A stretch of 64,000 nucleotides of DNA from DATKPE01 sp035524335. GTDB taxonomy: Bacteria; Bacteroidota; Ignavibacteria; UBA10030; SZUA-254. The position numbers were made by a program, and so were the translations under genes. The DNA lies in assembly GCA_035524335.1 (NCBI GenBank), contig DATKPE010000047.1, forward strand, positions 75,096-139,095, in the 5' to 3' direction. Positions 35,317 through 44,537 of this stretch are shown here, one piece after another. The notes under the pieces are model-generated. The model did no database searches and was not told the DNA's origin. It was given only the letters and a program-made list of their open reading frames with translations. The first letter of the stretch is position 1. Each line of letters starts with the position of its first letter.

Positions 35317-36591
35317 ATGTCGTCAAACGGTAAAAAATCAAAGAAAAAAGTCATCATCTTCTCGATCGCCGCGGTCGTTCTGATCGCGCTGGTACTGCTG
35401 GTGGTGCTCGGCAGTAAGCGTGAACCGGTGTTTACGATTCAGACCGAGAAGGCGATCCGCCGGACCGTTACCCAGACTGTCACGGCGACGGGAAAAATTT
35501 ACCCGGAAGTGCAGGTCACAATCACCCCCGAGGTGAGCGGCGAAATCGTCGACCTTCCCGTCAAGGAAGGGATGGATGTGAAACGCGGCCAGATCCTCGT
35601 GAAGATCAAACCCGACATCTATATCGCTCTCCGCGATCAGGCGGTTGCGACGCAGGCGTCGGCGAAGGCAAGTCTTGCGCGGGCCGAGGCGGAATTCAAA
35701 CGGGCCAAGAATCTGTTTGATAAGGGACTCCTTTCCAGCTCCGACCTCGAACAGTCGAACATGAATTATGAAGTGGCGAGAAGCAATTTCGACCAGGCCG
35801 AGGCGGGCGTCAAACAATCGAACGAAAACCTCTACAAGACGACCATTTATGCCCCGATGGACGGGACGATCAGTTCCCTGGCCGTTGAGCGCGGCGACCG
35901 TGTGCTGGGCACCAGCCAGTTTCAGGGCACGACCGTCATGACCGTCGCCGATCTGTCGAAGATGGAGGCGCGCGTCGACGTCGGTGAAAACGATATCGTT
36001 CTCATTGCTGTCGGCGATACCGCCCGGATCGATGTGGATGCCTACAAGGAGCGGAAGCTGACGGGAGTCGTCTACGAAATCGGCAACACCGCCAAAACCA
36101 CCGGCGCGGGGACGCAGGAGGAGGTCACCAACTTCCAGGTGAAGATCCGGGTGATCGACAAGAACGTCACGCTCCGCCCCGGGATGTCGATGACCGCAGT
36201 TATCGAAACGCAGACCAAGCGGAACGTCATCTGCGTGCCGATACAGAGTGTCACCACGCGGATGGCGGGGCAGGGACAGGGGCAGGGACAGGGCCAGGGC
36301 CAGACGGACAAGGATGAATCCGACAAGATGGCCGCCAACGACTCCAAGATTAAGCAGAAGACCGAGAAGGCGCGCGAAATCGTATTTATCGTCGACAACA
36401 ATACTGTGAAGATGGCCGATGTCAAGCGGGGCATTTCCGACGACACGTACACGGAGATCACCAGCGGACTGGAAGAGGGCAAGGAGGTCGTCTCGGGGAG
36501 TTACAAGGCGATCAATCGCGAACTCGACGAGGGATCGAAAGTCCGTGTTGAGAACACAAAGCCCAAACCGGGCGCGAACGAGCAGAAGTAA
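35317..36591 (+). CDS. MacA/HlyD-type periplasmic adaptor subunit
   Basis: This 424-residue membrane-fusion protein has an N-terminal anchor helix (KKVIIFSIAAVVLIALVLLVVL), lipoyl halves (VTITPEVSGEIVDLPVKEGMDVKRGQILVKI and TIYAPMDGTISSLAVERGD) around a coiled coil (about residues 115-170), then beta-barrel and membrane-proximal domains. Between them is a low-complexity stretch of six Gly-Gln pairs (codons 36268-36303) and a charged linker. It starts 26 bases after the TolC gene with a GAGAGGAAC ribosome site. It links the ATPase/permease complex to the channel. Confidence 0.92.
   Translation: MSSNGKKSKKKVIIFSIAAVVLIALVLLVVLGSKREPVFTIQTEKAIRRTVTQTVTATGKIYPEVQVTITPEVSGEIVDLPVKEGMDVKRGQILVKIKPDIYIALRDQAVATQASAKASLARAEAEFKRAKNLFDKGLLSSSDLEQSNMNYEVARSNFDQAEAGVKQSNENLYKTTIYAPMDGTISSLAVERGDRVLGTSQFQGTTVMTVADLSKMEARVDVGENDIVLIAVGDTARIDVDAYKERKLTGVVYEIGNTAKTTGAGTQEEVTNFQVKIRVIDKNVTLRPGMSMTAVIETQTKRNVICVPIQSVTTRMAGQGQGQGQGQGQTDKDESDKMAANDSKIKQKTEKAREIVFIVDNNTVKMADVKRGISDDTYTEITSGLEEGKEVVSGSYKAINRELDEGSKVRVENTKPKPGANEQK
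36268..36303 (+). repeat. Gly-Gln codon repeat in adaptor gene
   Basis: Twelve codons alternate GGN and CAG six times, giving (GQ)6 in the adaptor protein. The six-base unit repeats with third-position changes only, so it could expand or shrink by slippage without breaking the frame. Confidence 0.9.
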
Positions 36592-36613
36592 TTTTCCAAG
36601 AGGATGAAACGGT

Positions 36614-37333
36614 ATGGCAGAGAATTCAATCGTCATTGACCTTCAGCAGATTGTCAAAACCTATGATATGGGCGGTGCGGAGGAGGTGCATGCCCTCCGC
36701 GGCGTCTCCGTCAGGATATGCAAGAACGAATATGTGGCGATCATGGGACCGTCGGGGTCCGGAAAATCGACTCTGATGAACATCATCGGCTGTCTCGATA
36801 CGCCGACCTCGGGCCGGTACGAGTTCAACGGGATCAACGTCAGCGACATGAACGACAACGATCTCGCCAAGGTCCGCAACAAGGAAATCGGATTTGTGTT
36901 CCAGACATTCAATCTGCTCGCCCGGTCGGACGCCCTCCATAACGTCGAGCTTCCCCTCATCTACGCGGGGATACCATCGGCGGAACGGCGGCGCCAGGCG
37001 AACGAAGCGCTCGCCCATGTCGGTCTCGCTGCGCGCGTTCACCACAAACCGAACGAGCTCTCCGGCGGCCAGCGCCAGCGCGTCGCCGTCGCACGGGCCC
37101 TCGTCAATAAACCCTCGATCCTGCTGGCCGACGAACCGACCGGCAACCTCGACACGAAAACGGGCGAGGAGATCATGGCGCTGTTCGAGGAACTGCACCA
37201 TCAGGGGAATACCATCATTCTTGTCACCCATGAGGAATCGATCGCGGAACATGCGCACCGGATCATCCGCGTGCGTGACGGTATGGTCGAGAGCGATAAA
37301 GTCATCAAAGGCGAAGCGGTCAACGCCGCCTGA
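36614..37333 (+). CDS. MacB-type ABC transporter ATP-binding protein
   Basis: This 239-residue ATPase has Walker [22 protein letters not shown] near residue 45, signature [19 protein letters not shown] near 150, Walker [19 protein letters not shown] and the switch histidine in [14 protein letters not shown]. The [13 protein letters not shown] and [19 protein letters not shown] segments are typical of the MacB/LolD branch. It should drive the two permeases that follow. It may also serve the orphan permease pair at 13.4-15.9 kb, which has no ATPase of its own nearby; this is inference. Confidence 0.95.
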   Translation: MAENSIVIDLQQIVKTYDMGGAEEVHALRGVSVRICKNEYVAIMGPSGSGKSTLMNIIGCLDTPTSGRYEFNGINVSDMNDNDLAKVRNKEIGFVFQTFNLLARSDALHNVELPLIYAGIPSAERRRQANEALAHVGLAARVHHKPNELSGGQRQRVAVARALVNKPSILLADEPTGNLDTKTGEEIMALFEELHHQGNTIILVTHEESIAEHAHRIIRVRDGMVESDKVIKGEAVNAA

Positions 37334-37341
37334 GGAAGCTG

Positions 37342-38568
37342 ATGATCTCATTTTTTGAAATAAAGGAAGGCCTGCTCGTTTCATTGCGGTCGATCCGCGC
37401 GAACAAGATGCGTTCCGTGCTGACCATGACGGGCATCGCGTTCGGGATCTGGGCGGTGACCATGATGGGTGCGGCCATCGAAGGGGTGAGCCGCGCATTC
37501 GAGAAAAGCACCTCCGCCTTCGGATCGAAAGTCCTCTATGTCCAGAAATTTGCCTGGGCGATGGGCGATGAGGAGTACTGGAAAGCGCGCAACCGGCGGA
37601 ATATGAAGGTCGAATACGCCGACCTGATCGCACGGCAGGCAACGCTCCTGGATGCGGTCGCGCCCGCGGTCCTCACCCTCAAAGATGCCCAGTTCGGTTC
37701 CCGGACGATGCTCTCCTGCTTCGTCACCGGGACGACCCATTCCTACCAGGAAGCCTCCGGGACCACCATCAGGGAAGGAAGATTTTTTTCGCAGGAGGAA
37801 TCGGACGGCGGCCGGCCGGTCTGCACCATCGGCGCCAATGTCGCCGAGACGCTCTTCCCGAACACCGACCCGATCGACCAGACTATCAAAGTCGGGGGAT
37901 ATCCCTACCGCATCCTGGCGGTCTTCGAGAAACAGGGGGGGATGTTCGGCACCTTCACCTCCGACAACCGGATCTATATCCCGATCAATGCCTTCATGAA
38001 TCACTACGGGACACGGCGGGACGTCACCCTGAATGTCCGCGTCGCCCAGACCGCCGATCTGGATGAGGCCCGCGAGGAACTCCGCGGCATCATGAGAAAG
38101 GTGCGCCAGCTTTCCGTCGGCCAGGAGGACGATTTCAGCATCAACGAATCCGACCTCCTGAACAAGATCTTTCAGGGCGTCACCGTCATCATCGCCAGCG
38201 TCGGGTTCATCATCACCGGTCTGTCGCTCTTTGTCGGCGGCATCGGAATCATGAACATCATGTATGTGTCGGTGACGGAACGGACGCGGGAAATCGGGGT
38301 CCGGAAGGCGATCGGCGCGCGGCGGGTCACCATCCTCGCCCAGTTCCTCTTCGAGGCGGCCCTCATCTGCGCAATCGGCGGGCTCATCGGTATCGCCTTC
38401 GCCTATCCTTCCAGCCTGATCCTCGACCAGTTCATGCCGACCGCGATGCCGGTGTCCATTGTCGCGATCGCGATCCTTGTATCGATACTCACCGGCATCG
38501 TTTCCGGCATGCTCCCTGCCTACAAGGCATCGAAGCTGGATCCGGTGGATGCTCTCAGATATGAATAG
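37342..38568 (+). CDS. MacB-like ABC transporter permease (first)
   Basis: This 408-residue protein has an N-terminal helix after SLRSIRANKMRSVLTMTGIAFGIWAV, a periplasmic core domain with GRFFSQEESDGGRPVCTIGANVAETLF, and three C-terminal helices with GIMNIMYVSVTERTREIGVRKAIGARR and the terminal PAYKASKLDPVDALRYE. It forms the force-transmitting part of a MacB-type exporter. It starts 8 bases after the ATPase gene and 9 bases before the second permease gene. Confidence 0.93.
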   Translation: MISFFEIKEGLLVSLRSIRANKMRSVLTMTGIAFGIWAVTMMGAAIEGVSRAFEKSTSAFGSKVLYVQKFAWAMGDEEYWKARNRRNMKVEYADLIARQATLLDAVAPAVLTLKDAQFGSRTMLSCFVTGTTHSYQEASGTTIREGRFFSQEESDGGRPVCTIGANVAETLFPNTDPIDQTIKVGGYPYRILAVFEKQGGMFGTFTSDNRIYIPINAFMNHYGTRRDVTLNVRVAQTADLDEAREELRGIMRKVRQLSVGQEDDFSINESDLLNKIFQGVTVIIASVGFIITGLSLFVGGIGIMNIMYVSVTERTREIGVRKAIGARRVTILAQFLFEAALICAIGGLIGIAFAYPSSLILDQFMPTAMPVSIVAIAILVSILTGIVSGMLPAYKASKLDPVDALRYE

Positions 38569-38577
38569 ACCGCTCCG

Positions 38578-39837
38578 ATGATTCCGATTGTTGAGGATAT
38601 ACTCAGGGAAATCCGGGAAAGCCTGAAGATGGCGCTTGCCGCTCTGCGGGCCAACAAGCTCCGCTCCATTCTCACGCTTCTCAGCATGGCGGTCGGGGTC
38701 TTCTCGATCATCGCGGTGATGACCGCCCTCGGGGTCATGGTGAACAGCATCGACAACGGCCTCAGCCAGCTCGGAGCCAATACCTTCCAGGTTCAGAAGA
38801 ATCCCGAATTCGGTTCGGACGATCCGCAGGAGCGGGCCCGCATCCGGAACCGAAAGACGATCAAGTATCAGCAGGGGCTTGCCGTCAAGGAAAAAGCGAC
38901 GCTCGCCAAGGCGGTCGGTCTTGAGGCGTGGTCAGGGGGCAAGACGATCACCGCCGCGGACGGCCGCAAGACGAATCCCGGCGTCGGCGTCGTCGGGGAA
39001 AACGTCGAAGGGTTCACGACGAACGACTGGTCGATCAGCGACGGCCGGCTCTTTACCCAGGAAGAACTTACCGCCGGACGGCACGTGGCGATTCTCGGAT
39101 CGGTGGTCGTACGGAAGCTTTTTCCAAAAACCGACCCCATCGGACAGCTGATCCGCGTCGACAACGATCAGTACCAGGTCATCGGGGTCATCGAGGAAAA
39201 GGGCGGCATGCTCGGGGGAAATCAGGATAATTTCATCGCCATGCCGATCACCACCCTGTTCGACGTTTACGGCAGGGAACGCGATGTCCATATCATGGTG
39301 GAGGCGAAATCGCGTGAGGTGTACGAAGACTGCATCGAGCAGGTGCGCGGCATCCTGAGGGCGCTGCGGCAGGTCGCACCCGGTGCGCCGGACGATTTTT
39401 ATATTTTTTCGAACGATTCGATGATCGAACAGTTCAACAGTTTTTCCAAGTACGTCCAGCTCGGACTTCTCTTCATCAGCGGCATTGCCCTCATCGCTGC
39501 CGGCGTCGGCATCATGAATATCATGCTTGTTTCGGTGACCGAACGGACGCGCGAGATCGGGATCCGCAAGGCGATCGGCGCGCGGAAGAAAAACATCCTC
39601 ACGCAGTTCATCCTGGAGGCGGTGGTGGTCAGCGAATTGGGGGGGCTCATCGGCATCGTCCTCGGCATCCTCGGAGGCAACGTCGTGGCGATCATGCTCT
39701 CCGTGCCGCCGGTCATACCGGTCGACTGGACGATATACGGCTTTCTGATCTGCTCGGTGATCGGGATCGTTTTCGGCGTCTATCCCGCGTGGAAGGCGTC
39801 GAATCTTGATCCGATTGACGCCCTCCGCTACGAATAA
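38578..39837 (+). CDS. MacB-like ABC transporter permease (second)
   Basis: This 419-residue permease has the same layout as its neighbour: N-terminal helix (RANKLRSILTLLSMAVGVFSIIAVMTALG), a periplasmic domain with DGRLFTQEELTAGRHVAILG, and three C-terminal helices with GIMNIMLVSVTERTREIGIRKAIGARK and PAWKASNLDPIDALRYE. Its pairing with the first permease implies a heterodimer. It ends the exporter operon and is convergent with the gene at 39847, only 9 bases away, with no visible terminator between them. Confidence 0.93.
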   Translation: MIPIVEDILREIRESLKMALAALRANKLRSILTLLSMAVGVFSIIAVMTALGVMVNSIDNGLSQLGANTFQVQKNPEFGSDDPQERARIRNRKTIKYQQGLAVKEKATLAKAVGLEAWSGGKTITAADGRKTNPGVGVVGENVEGFTTNDWSISDGRLFTQEELTAGRHVAILGSVVVRKLFPKTDPIGQLIRVDNDQYQVIGVIEEKGGMLGGNQDNFIAMPITTLFDVYGRERDVHIMVEAKSREVYEDCIEQVRGILRALRQVAPGAPDDFYIFSNDSMIEQFNSFSKYVQLGLLFISGIALIAAGVGIMNIMLVSVTERTREIGIRKAIGARKKNILTQFILEAVVVSELGGLIGIVLGILGGNVVAIMLSVPPVIPVDWTIYGFLICSVIGIVFGVYPAWKASNLDPIDALRYE

Positions 39838-39846
39838 ACCTTTTCT

Positions 39847-41556
39847 CTAGGCCTTCATCCGCATTCCGCGTTCCTCGTAGGTGAAGATCCAGCCTGCCAG
39901 CTTTCCCGGATCGATCTCCCGGAAATTATTCCAGTACTGTTGTGTGTTCAGGTGGCGGGAACTCGAATCGCCGGCCGGGATTTTCTTCACCATCTGCGCG
40001 ATCTTCCGGAGACGTTTCTGCCATTCCCGCATGTTTACTACCCGCAGGTCGACCCACCCGTCATGCGCCCAGCTGTTGATTTTCGCCGCCGTCACGGGGA
40101 TCTCGTTCTCGCCGCGGAACGGGGGAATCTTGATTTCCCCGGCCCGGAGGAGCGACCGCCCGTCCGGAAGCAGGATCGGAATTCCGATGGAAATGATCCT
40201 CGACCGGAGTTCCCGGTCCTTCCGGATCCGCGCAGTGAGCCGGCGGGAGAGGAGGGCAGGCGCAGTGGCGAGCACTTTGTCCAGATCCCGGAAACAGACC
40301 CGCAGGAGATACGCTTCGTAGAGAAGCTTCGAGAGCCTCGGGGGCCCGAGCATCTCGAATGCCACGCTGTCGGTTTTGTGTATCCGTTCAAGTTCCTGAA
40401 TTCTCTCTCTCGCACCCTGGAACAGATACCCTGCGCGGTAGGTGGGAGCGAGTGTTGCATTGTCGAGAGCGTTGATGATATCGTGTCCCGTGTTGCCCCC
40501 CTTGATTTCAAAGATAACCGATTCGGCGATTTCCTCGGGGGTGACGAATTCCATCTGGCCGGGGGTGGCGATCGCCTCGAATTCGCCCCGGGAGAAGAGG
40601 CCGTTTTCGCCCGTGTCGATGAAGACCGACCGGAGCGTCCTGCCGAGGGAGGCGGCGTGCCCCGGATCGGACAGCGTGAGAGATCCCTTCAGCTTCACGG
40701 GCTGGCCGGGGAGACAGTCGAACAGCTGGATCGGCTTGCCCCGTTTCCTGATTTCACCGTAGGCGACCCGTTTCCACGCGATGGCGGCGGTCGGCTTGAT
40801 CTCCTTGGTGATCGGCGCGTCCGGGGTGCGGCCCATGAGGAAGAGGAGCATCGTGTGGGCGCCGGCGACGGCCGACTTGCTGAGGAGAACGCTCGAGGGG
40901 CGTTCCTCGCTGTGGGTGTAGGGAATGTTGAGCCCCATGCCGCCGGTCCCGCTGGTGCCGATCTTCACGTACATCTTCGTGCCGCAGTCGTGCATCGACC
41001 GGTAGAGAAGCTGGACGTGTCTGATGAGCTGGGGCGTATAGAGCGTGCAGAGGAGGCGTTCGGTGACCTCGGCGAGGGAATAATTCACGCTGGAACTGCG
41101 GGCGCGCCGGAGATGCTGGACCAGGGAGCGTGCGCTGGAGAAAATATCCTGATACGCGATGGCCGTGGCGGAGTTGATGCAGTCGATGATGACGTCCGGC
41201 CTGTGGGAGTGCAGAAGACGGTTCAGAGCTGACCGCTGGAGGACATGACGGTCGAGTTCATCGAGAATGTCCTCGATCAGCATGCCCCGGGTCGATGGAT
41301 TGTTGATGATATCCTCGCGGCGGGTATCCTTGAGCGTATGGCGGACGAAGATATTGCCCCACCAGGGGACGAAAAAGTTCCTGCCCGCGGAGGGGTATTC
41401 ACGCCGGAGCGTGGCGACGGCATCCTCGGCTTCCGACCGGAGCAGACCGGTGACGATAATCCGCTTCGGGCGCTCGTCGACCAGCTTGCGGCAGATCGCC
41501 GTTCCGACGAGCCCGCTGCCGCCGAGTACGAGTACGGTACGACCCTGGATATTCAT
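39847..41556 (-). CDS. Large SDR-like Rossmann protein of unknown function
   Basis: This 569-residue protein begins MNIQGRTVLVLGGSGLVGTAICRKLV, a clear NAD(P)-binding Rossmann loop (GGSGLVG), and DVIIDCINSATAIAY near residue 125 fits the extended SDR fold. A segment SVNYSLAEVTERL and KIGTSGTGGMGLNIPYTHSEE follow. The C-terminal half (about residues 290-569) has no family I recognise; it is soluble, Arg-rich, and includes a possible insert domain. The usual YxxxK catalytic pair is not obvious. No signal peptide. It stands alone: the upstream YbjQ operon ends at a terminator (41610-41636), so it needs its own promoter, which I cannot place. Confidence 0.82.
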   Translation of the reverse strand: MNIQGRTVLVLGGSGLVGTAICRKLVDERPKRIIVTGLLRSEAEDAVATLRREYPSAGRNFFVPWWGNIFVRHTLKDTRREDIINNPSTRGMLIEDILDELDRHVLQRSALNRLLHSHRPDVIIDCINSATAIAYQDIFSSARSLVQHLRRARSSSVNYSLAEVTERLLCTLYTPQLIRHVQLLYRSMHDCGTKMYVKIGTSGTGGMGLNIPYTHSEERPSSVLLSKSAVAGAHTMLLFLMGRTPDAPITKEIKPTAAIAWKRVAYGEIRKRGKPIQLFDCLPGQPVKLKGSLTLSDPGHAASLGRTLRSVFIDTGENGLFSRGEFEAIATPGQMEFVTPEEIAESVIFEIKGGNTGHDIINALDNATLAPTYRAGYLFQGARERIQELERIHKTDSVAFEMLGPPRLSKLLYEAYLLRVCFRDLDKVLATAPALLSRRLTARIRKDRELRSRIISIGIPILLPDGRSLLRAGEIKIPPFRGENEIPVTAAKINSWAHDGWVDLRVVNMREWQKRLRKIAQMVKKIPAGDSSSRHLNTQQYWNNFREIDPGKLAGWIFTYEERGMRMKA

Positions 41557-41609
41557 AGGATGATCCGGAGAGTTGATGATATGTCAGTTCAGACCGAAAA
41601 GAACGGAAG

Positions 41610-41636
41610 GGGGAAGCGCAGACACTGCGCTTCCCC
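41610..41636 (-). terminator. Perfect hairpin after the YbjQ gene
   Basis: A perfect 12-base-pair stem (41610-41621 with 41625-41636) closes a three-base loop. On the minus strand it is followed by a pyrimidine-rich tail with TTCTTTTC. It lies 26 bases after the YbjQ stop and separates that operon from the SDR-like gene. Confidence 0.75.
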
Positions 41637-41662
41637 GTATGATCGGAAGCAAGAGGGCGGGC

Positions 41663-41998
41663 TCAGACCGCCCGTTCCACGACCACGGCCGACCCGTAGG
41701 CGAGCACTTCACTGACTCCCCCGGCGATGTCCGTCGTATCGTACCGGAACGCGACGACGGCGTTCGCCCCCAACTGCTGCGCATGCGTGATCATCGTCTC
41801 ATAGGCTTCGCTCCGCGCACGTTCGCAGAGCTGCTGGTAGAGGGTGATGTTGCCTCCCGCCAGGATCTGGAACAGAGCGCCGACATTGCCGATGAAGGAG
41901 CGCGAGCGCACGGTGATGCCCCGGACAACGCCCAGGTGACGGACGATGCGATATCCCTCGAGCTGGGGCGCGGTTGTGACAAGCGAGTGGTCAAACAT
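41663..41998 (-). CDS. YbjQ/UPF0145 family protein
   Basis: This 111-residue protein matches the YbjQ family from start to end: VTTAPQLEGYRIVRHLGVVRGITVRSRSF, the RARSEAYETMITHAQQLGANAVVAFRYDTT core and AYGSAVVVE at the end. YbjQ proteins form pentameric rings of unknown role, sometimes annotated as heavy-metal-binding. It starts 3 bases after the lipoprotein gene and is the last gene of a four-gene minus-strand operon. Confidence 0.9.
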   Translation of the reverse strand: MFDHSLVTTAPQLEGYRIVRHLGVVRGITVRSRSFIGNVGALFQILAGGNITLYQQLCERARSEAYETMITHAQQLGANAVVAFRYDTTDIAGGVSEVLAYGSAVVVERAV

Positions 41999-42001
41999 GG
42001 C

Positions 42002-42997
42002 TTATTTGAGCTTCAGGGAATTGATCGACTTTTCAAACACGGTGAAATAAATATCCTTCTGGGGCGCAAACCAGTTGAGCGTCACCCGGATCACCTTGTC
42101 GTTCTTCACGATGAAGTAGGCGCGACTGTTGATGTTGGCCATCGGGGAATAATCGACCCAGTAGGCCTTTGCGCCGTCGATCGTGGAGGTGCCGTTGTTC
42201 TTCGCCTTGCTGTATTTTCCCTTGTTCTGGTCCCATACCTTGTCGACCGTCAGGTTCTTCGCCCCGAAGACGTCGATATGGATACTGCAGTCACGGCGGT
42301 CGGCACGGCGCTCCATCGCAAATTCATTGTTGCCCTTGTTCACCTCGACGAATTCCATGTTGTCGGGGTACTTGATGGTGAAATACTTCGTGTCGAAATC
42401 GGCCATGTTCTGGGACGGATTCCAGACATCCGGTTTTTTCGCCACCACCACAGGGGGAACGAACGACTTGAGGATCGCGGCATTGACGTTCACGTGGGCG
42501 TCGAACTGCGGACCGTATCCCTCGAAATCCAGCTTGTACAGCGCGGTATCGCCCTGTACGAGCACCATCTGGCCGAAGATGCTCGTCTTCGTCGTCGCCT
42601 GAATCCGGTACGCGATCGCCACCGCCTGTTTTCCACCGACCGTCATCGGTTGATCGGGCTTGATTTCCGCATTCTGGTTTTTCAGATCATCCTTGATCCC
42701 CTGGATGAGAACGTCGGCGGTCTTTCCGGCGTAGGGAAGGACGTCGACCGCCACCTGCTCGCCCTCAACTCCCGTTCGGGGATCGAGAAACTTATCGAGC
42801 ACCTCCTGCGATTTCGCAAAGACGGCCTTTCCCGTGTTGCCGTAATTCTTCCAGTCTTTCGGATACTGGACCGAAAAACCGTAACCGGGATCGGTATACT
42901 GGTTCATTTCGCCAACCTGGATCGTTTCGATCTTGGGAGTGCCACAGCCGGCAAGAGCGAGAAGGGTGACGAAGAAAAATGCAATTGTGCGTTTCAT
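42002..42997 (-). CDS. Lipoprotein with PsbP-like N-terminal region
   Basis: This 331-residue protein starts MKRTIAFFFVTLLALAGCGTPKIE, with a clear lipobox (LALAGC). Residues 25-190 begin YTDPGYGFSVQYPKDWKNYG, a pattern shared by PsbP/DcrB-like domains; a second similar unit begins FDTKYFTIKYPDNMEFVEV near residue 205, so it seems to hold two related domains. Function unknown. It is 34 bases downstream of the aldehyde dehydrogenase gene. ATG 42997 is chosen over an upstream in-frame start because the lipoprotein signal begins there. Confidence 0.75.
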   Translation of the reverse strand: MKRTIAFFFVTLLALAGCGTPKIETIQVGEMNQYTDPGYGFSVQYPKDWKNYGNTGKAVFAKSQEVLDKFLDPRTGVEGEQVAVDVLPYAGKTADVLIQGIKDDLKNQNAEIKPDQPMTVGGKQAVAIAYRIQATTKTSIFGQMVLVQGDTALYKLDFEGYGPQFDAHVNVNAAILKSFVPPVVVAKKPDVWNPSQNMADFDTKYFTIKYPDNMEFVEVNKGNNEFAMERRADRRDCSIHIDVFGAKNLTVDKVWDQNKGKYSKAKNNGTSTIDGAKAYWVDYSPMANINSRAYFIVKNDKVIRVTLNWFAPQKDIYFTVFEKSINSLKLK

Positions 42998-43031
42998 TGG
43001 ATCCTTACTCCATAGATGTGATTGAAAAAAA

Positions 43032-44531
43032 TCATTTTGGCACAACCGTGTTGTACCAGGTCTTCTTTTCGCGGTTCCCGATTTCATCGATGTGGAGATG
43101 TTTTGCCTCCATGTACTCGTACATGCCGTCGAGCCCGAATTCCCGCCCGACGCCGCTCTGTTTGTACCCCCCGAACGGCGCCTTCTCCGAAATGAGGTGC
43201 CATTCGTTGATCCAGACCGTGCCGGCGCGGAGTGCCGACGCCACCTTCATCGCCCTCTCCTGATCCCGCGACCAGACGCCGCCGGCGAGGCCGTACAGGG
43301 AATCGTTCGCCATCCGGATTGCCTCCTCGTCCGACGTGTACCTGAGGACGGAAAGTACGGGGCCGAAGATCTCCTCGCGCGCAACCTTCATTGAGCTTTT
43401 CACGCCGGTCAGAATCGTCGGCTCGATAAAATTGCCCTTTTGCAGGCCGGCTTCCGAGGGCGCCGATCCGCCGCAGACGACAGCGGCTCCTTCGGTGCGG
43501 CCGCTTTCGATGTAGCCGAGAATTTTCCGGCGCTGATCTCCCGAAATGACAGGTCCGATGTCGGTCGCACTGTCTGCGGGATCTCCTGTTCTCATCCTGC
43601 GGGCCTTCGCGGCGAGCTGTTCGACGAACGCGTCATGCAGGTTTGCGGGAAGGAGGAGCCGTGAACCCGCCTCACAGCACTGACCGCTGTGGTAAAAGAT
43701 CGCGTACAGAGCGCCGTCGACGGCAAGTTCCGGATCTGCGTCGTCCAGAACGATGTTGGCCGACTTGCCACCGCATTCCAGCGTGCATTTTTTCAGCGTG
43801 GCCGAGGCCGCCGCCATCACCCGCCGTCCCGTCGCCGTCGATCCGGTGAAGGATATTTTATCGACCCCCTGATGTCCGGCCAGCCGTTCGCCGCAATCGC
43901 CGCCGAATCCCGGCACGATATTCACGACTCCGGGCGGAATGCCCGCTTCGGCGATCAGCCGCGCGAGCTCCATCGCCGTCACGGGCGAAAGTTCGGACGG
44001 TTTGAGCACAACGGTATTTCCGGCGGCGAGCGCCGGGCCCAGCTTCCAGACGGCCATCTTGAGCGGAAAATTCCACGGCGTGATGGCCCCGACCACGCCG
44101 ACCGGCTCATGTGTCAGAACATTCCGGCTGAAACCCGGTTTCGTCAGGTCGGCTATCGGCTGGCTCATGTCTGCGGAAGCCAGCCTGGAAAAATAATTCA
44201 TCGCCCGGGCGCTCAGGTACACATCCTCCTTCACCTTCCGGATGGTCCCGCCGGAATCGGCGACTTCGAGCGATTCAAGGAGAATTTTATCCCGGTTGAT
44301 CAGATCCGTCAGCTTCTTGAGATATCCGCCCCGCTCTGCACCGGACATTTTCGGCCACGGACCGGCGTCAAACGCCCTCCGCGCCGCCGCCACCGCGAGA
44401 TCGATATCGCCCGTGTGCCCTCTCGCCGCCACCGCGACGACAGACTGATCGAACGGGTTGATGGACTCAAACGTTTCGCCGCTGATGGACGGCACGAACC
44501 TGCCGTCGATATACAGAAGATATTCACGCAT
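43032..44531 (-). CDS. NAD(P)-dependent aldehyde dehydrogenase
   Basis: This 499-residue protein is a standard ALDH: GVVGAITPWNFPLKMAVWKLGPALAAGN, FTGSTATGRRVMAAA (cofactor loop), LECGGKSANIVLDDAD with the general-base Glu, and the catalytic Cys in FYHSGQCCEAGSR. EEIFGPVLSVL and WINEWHLISEKAPFGGYKQSGVGRE finish the fold. It oxidises an aldehyde to an acid; the substrate is unknown, though the sequence resembles betaine/phenylacetaldehyde types. It follows the small membrane protein gene after 6 bases, in one operon. Confidence 0.93.
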   Translation of the reverse strand: MREYLLYIDGRFVPSISGETFESINPFDQSVVAVAARGHTGDIDLAVAAARRAFDAGPWPKMSGAERGGYLKKLTDLINRDKILLESLEVADSGGTIRKVKEDVYLSARAMNYFSRLASADMSQPIADLTKPGFSRNVLTHEPVGVVGAITPWNFPLKMAVWKLGPALAAGNTVVLKPSELSPVTAMELARLIAEAGIPPGVVNIVPGFGGDCGERLAGHQGVDKISFTGSTATGRRVMAAASATLKKCTLECGGKSANIVLDDADPELAVDGALYAIFYHSGQCCEAGSRLLLPANLHDAFVEQLAAKARRMRTGDPADSATDIGPVISGDQRRKILGYIESGRTEGAAVVCGGSAPSEAGLQKGNFIEPTILTGVKSSMKVAREEIFGPVLSVLRYTSDEEAIRMANDSLYGLAGGVWSRDQERAMKVASALRAGTVWINEWHLISEKAPFGGYKQSGVGREFGLDGMYEYMEAKHLHIDEIGNREKKTWYNTVVPK

Positions 44532-44537
44532 CGGTTG

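Noticed and set aside
36268..36303. The short GGNCAG repeat as a CRISPR or tandem-repeat locus
   Set aside because: The units are adjacent with no spacers and encode Gly-Gln pairs inside a real protein.
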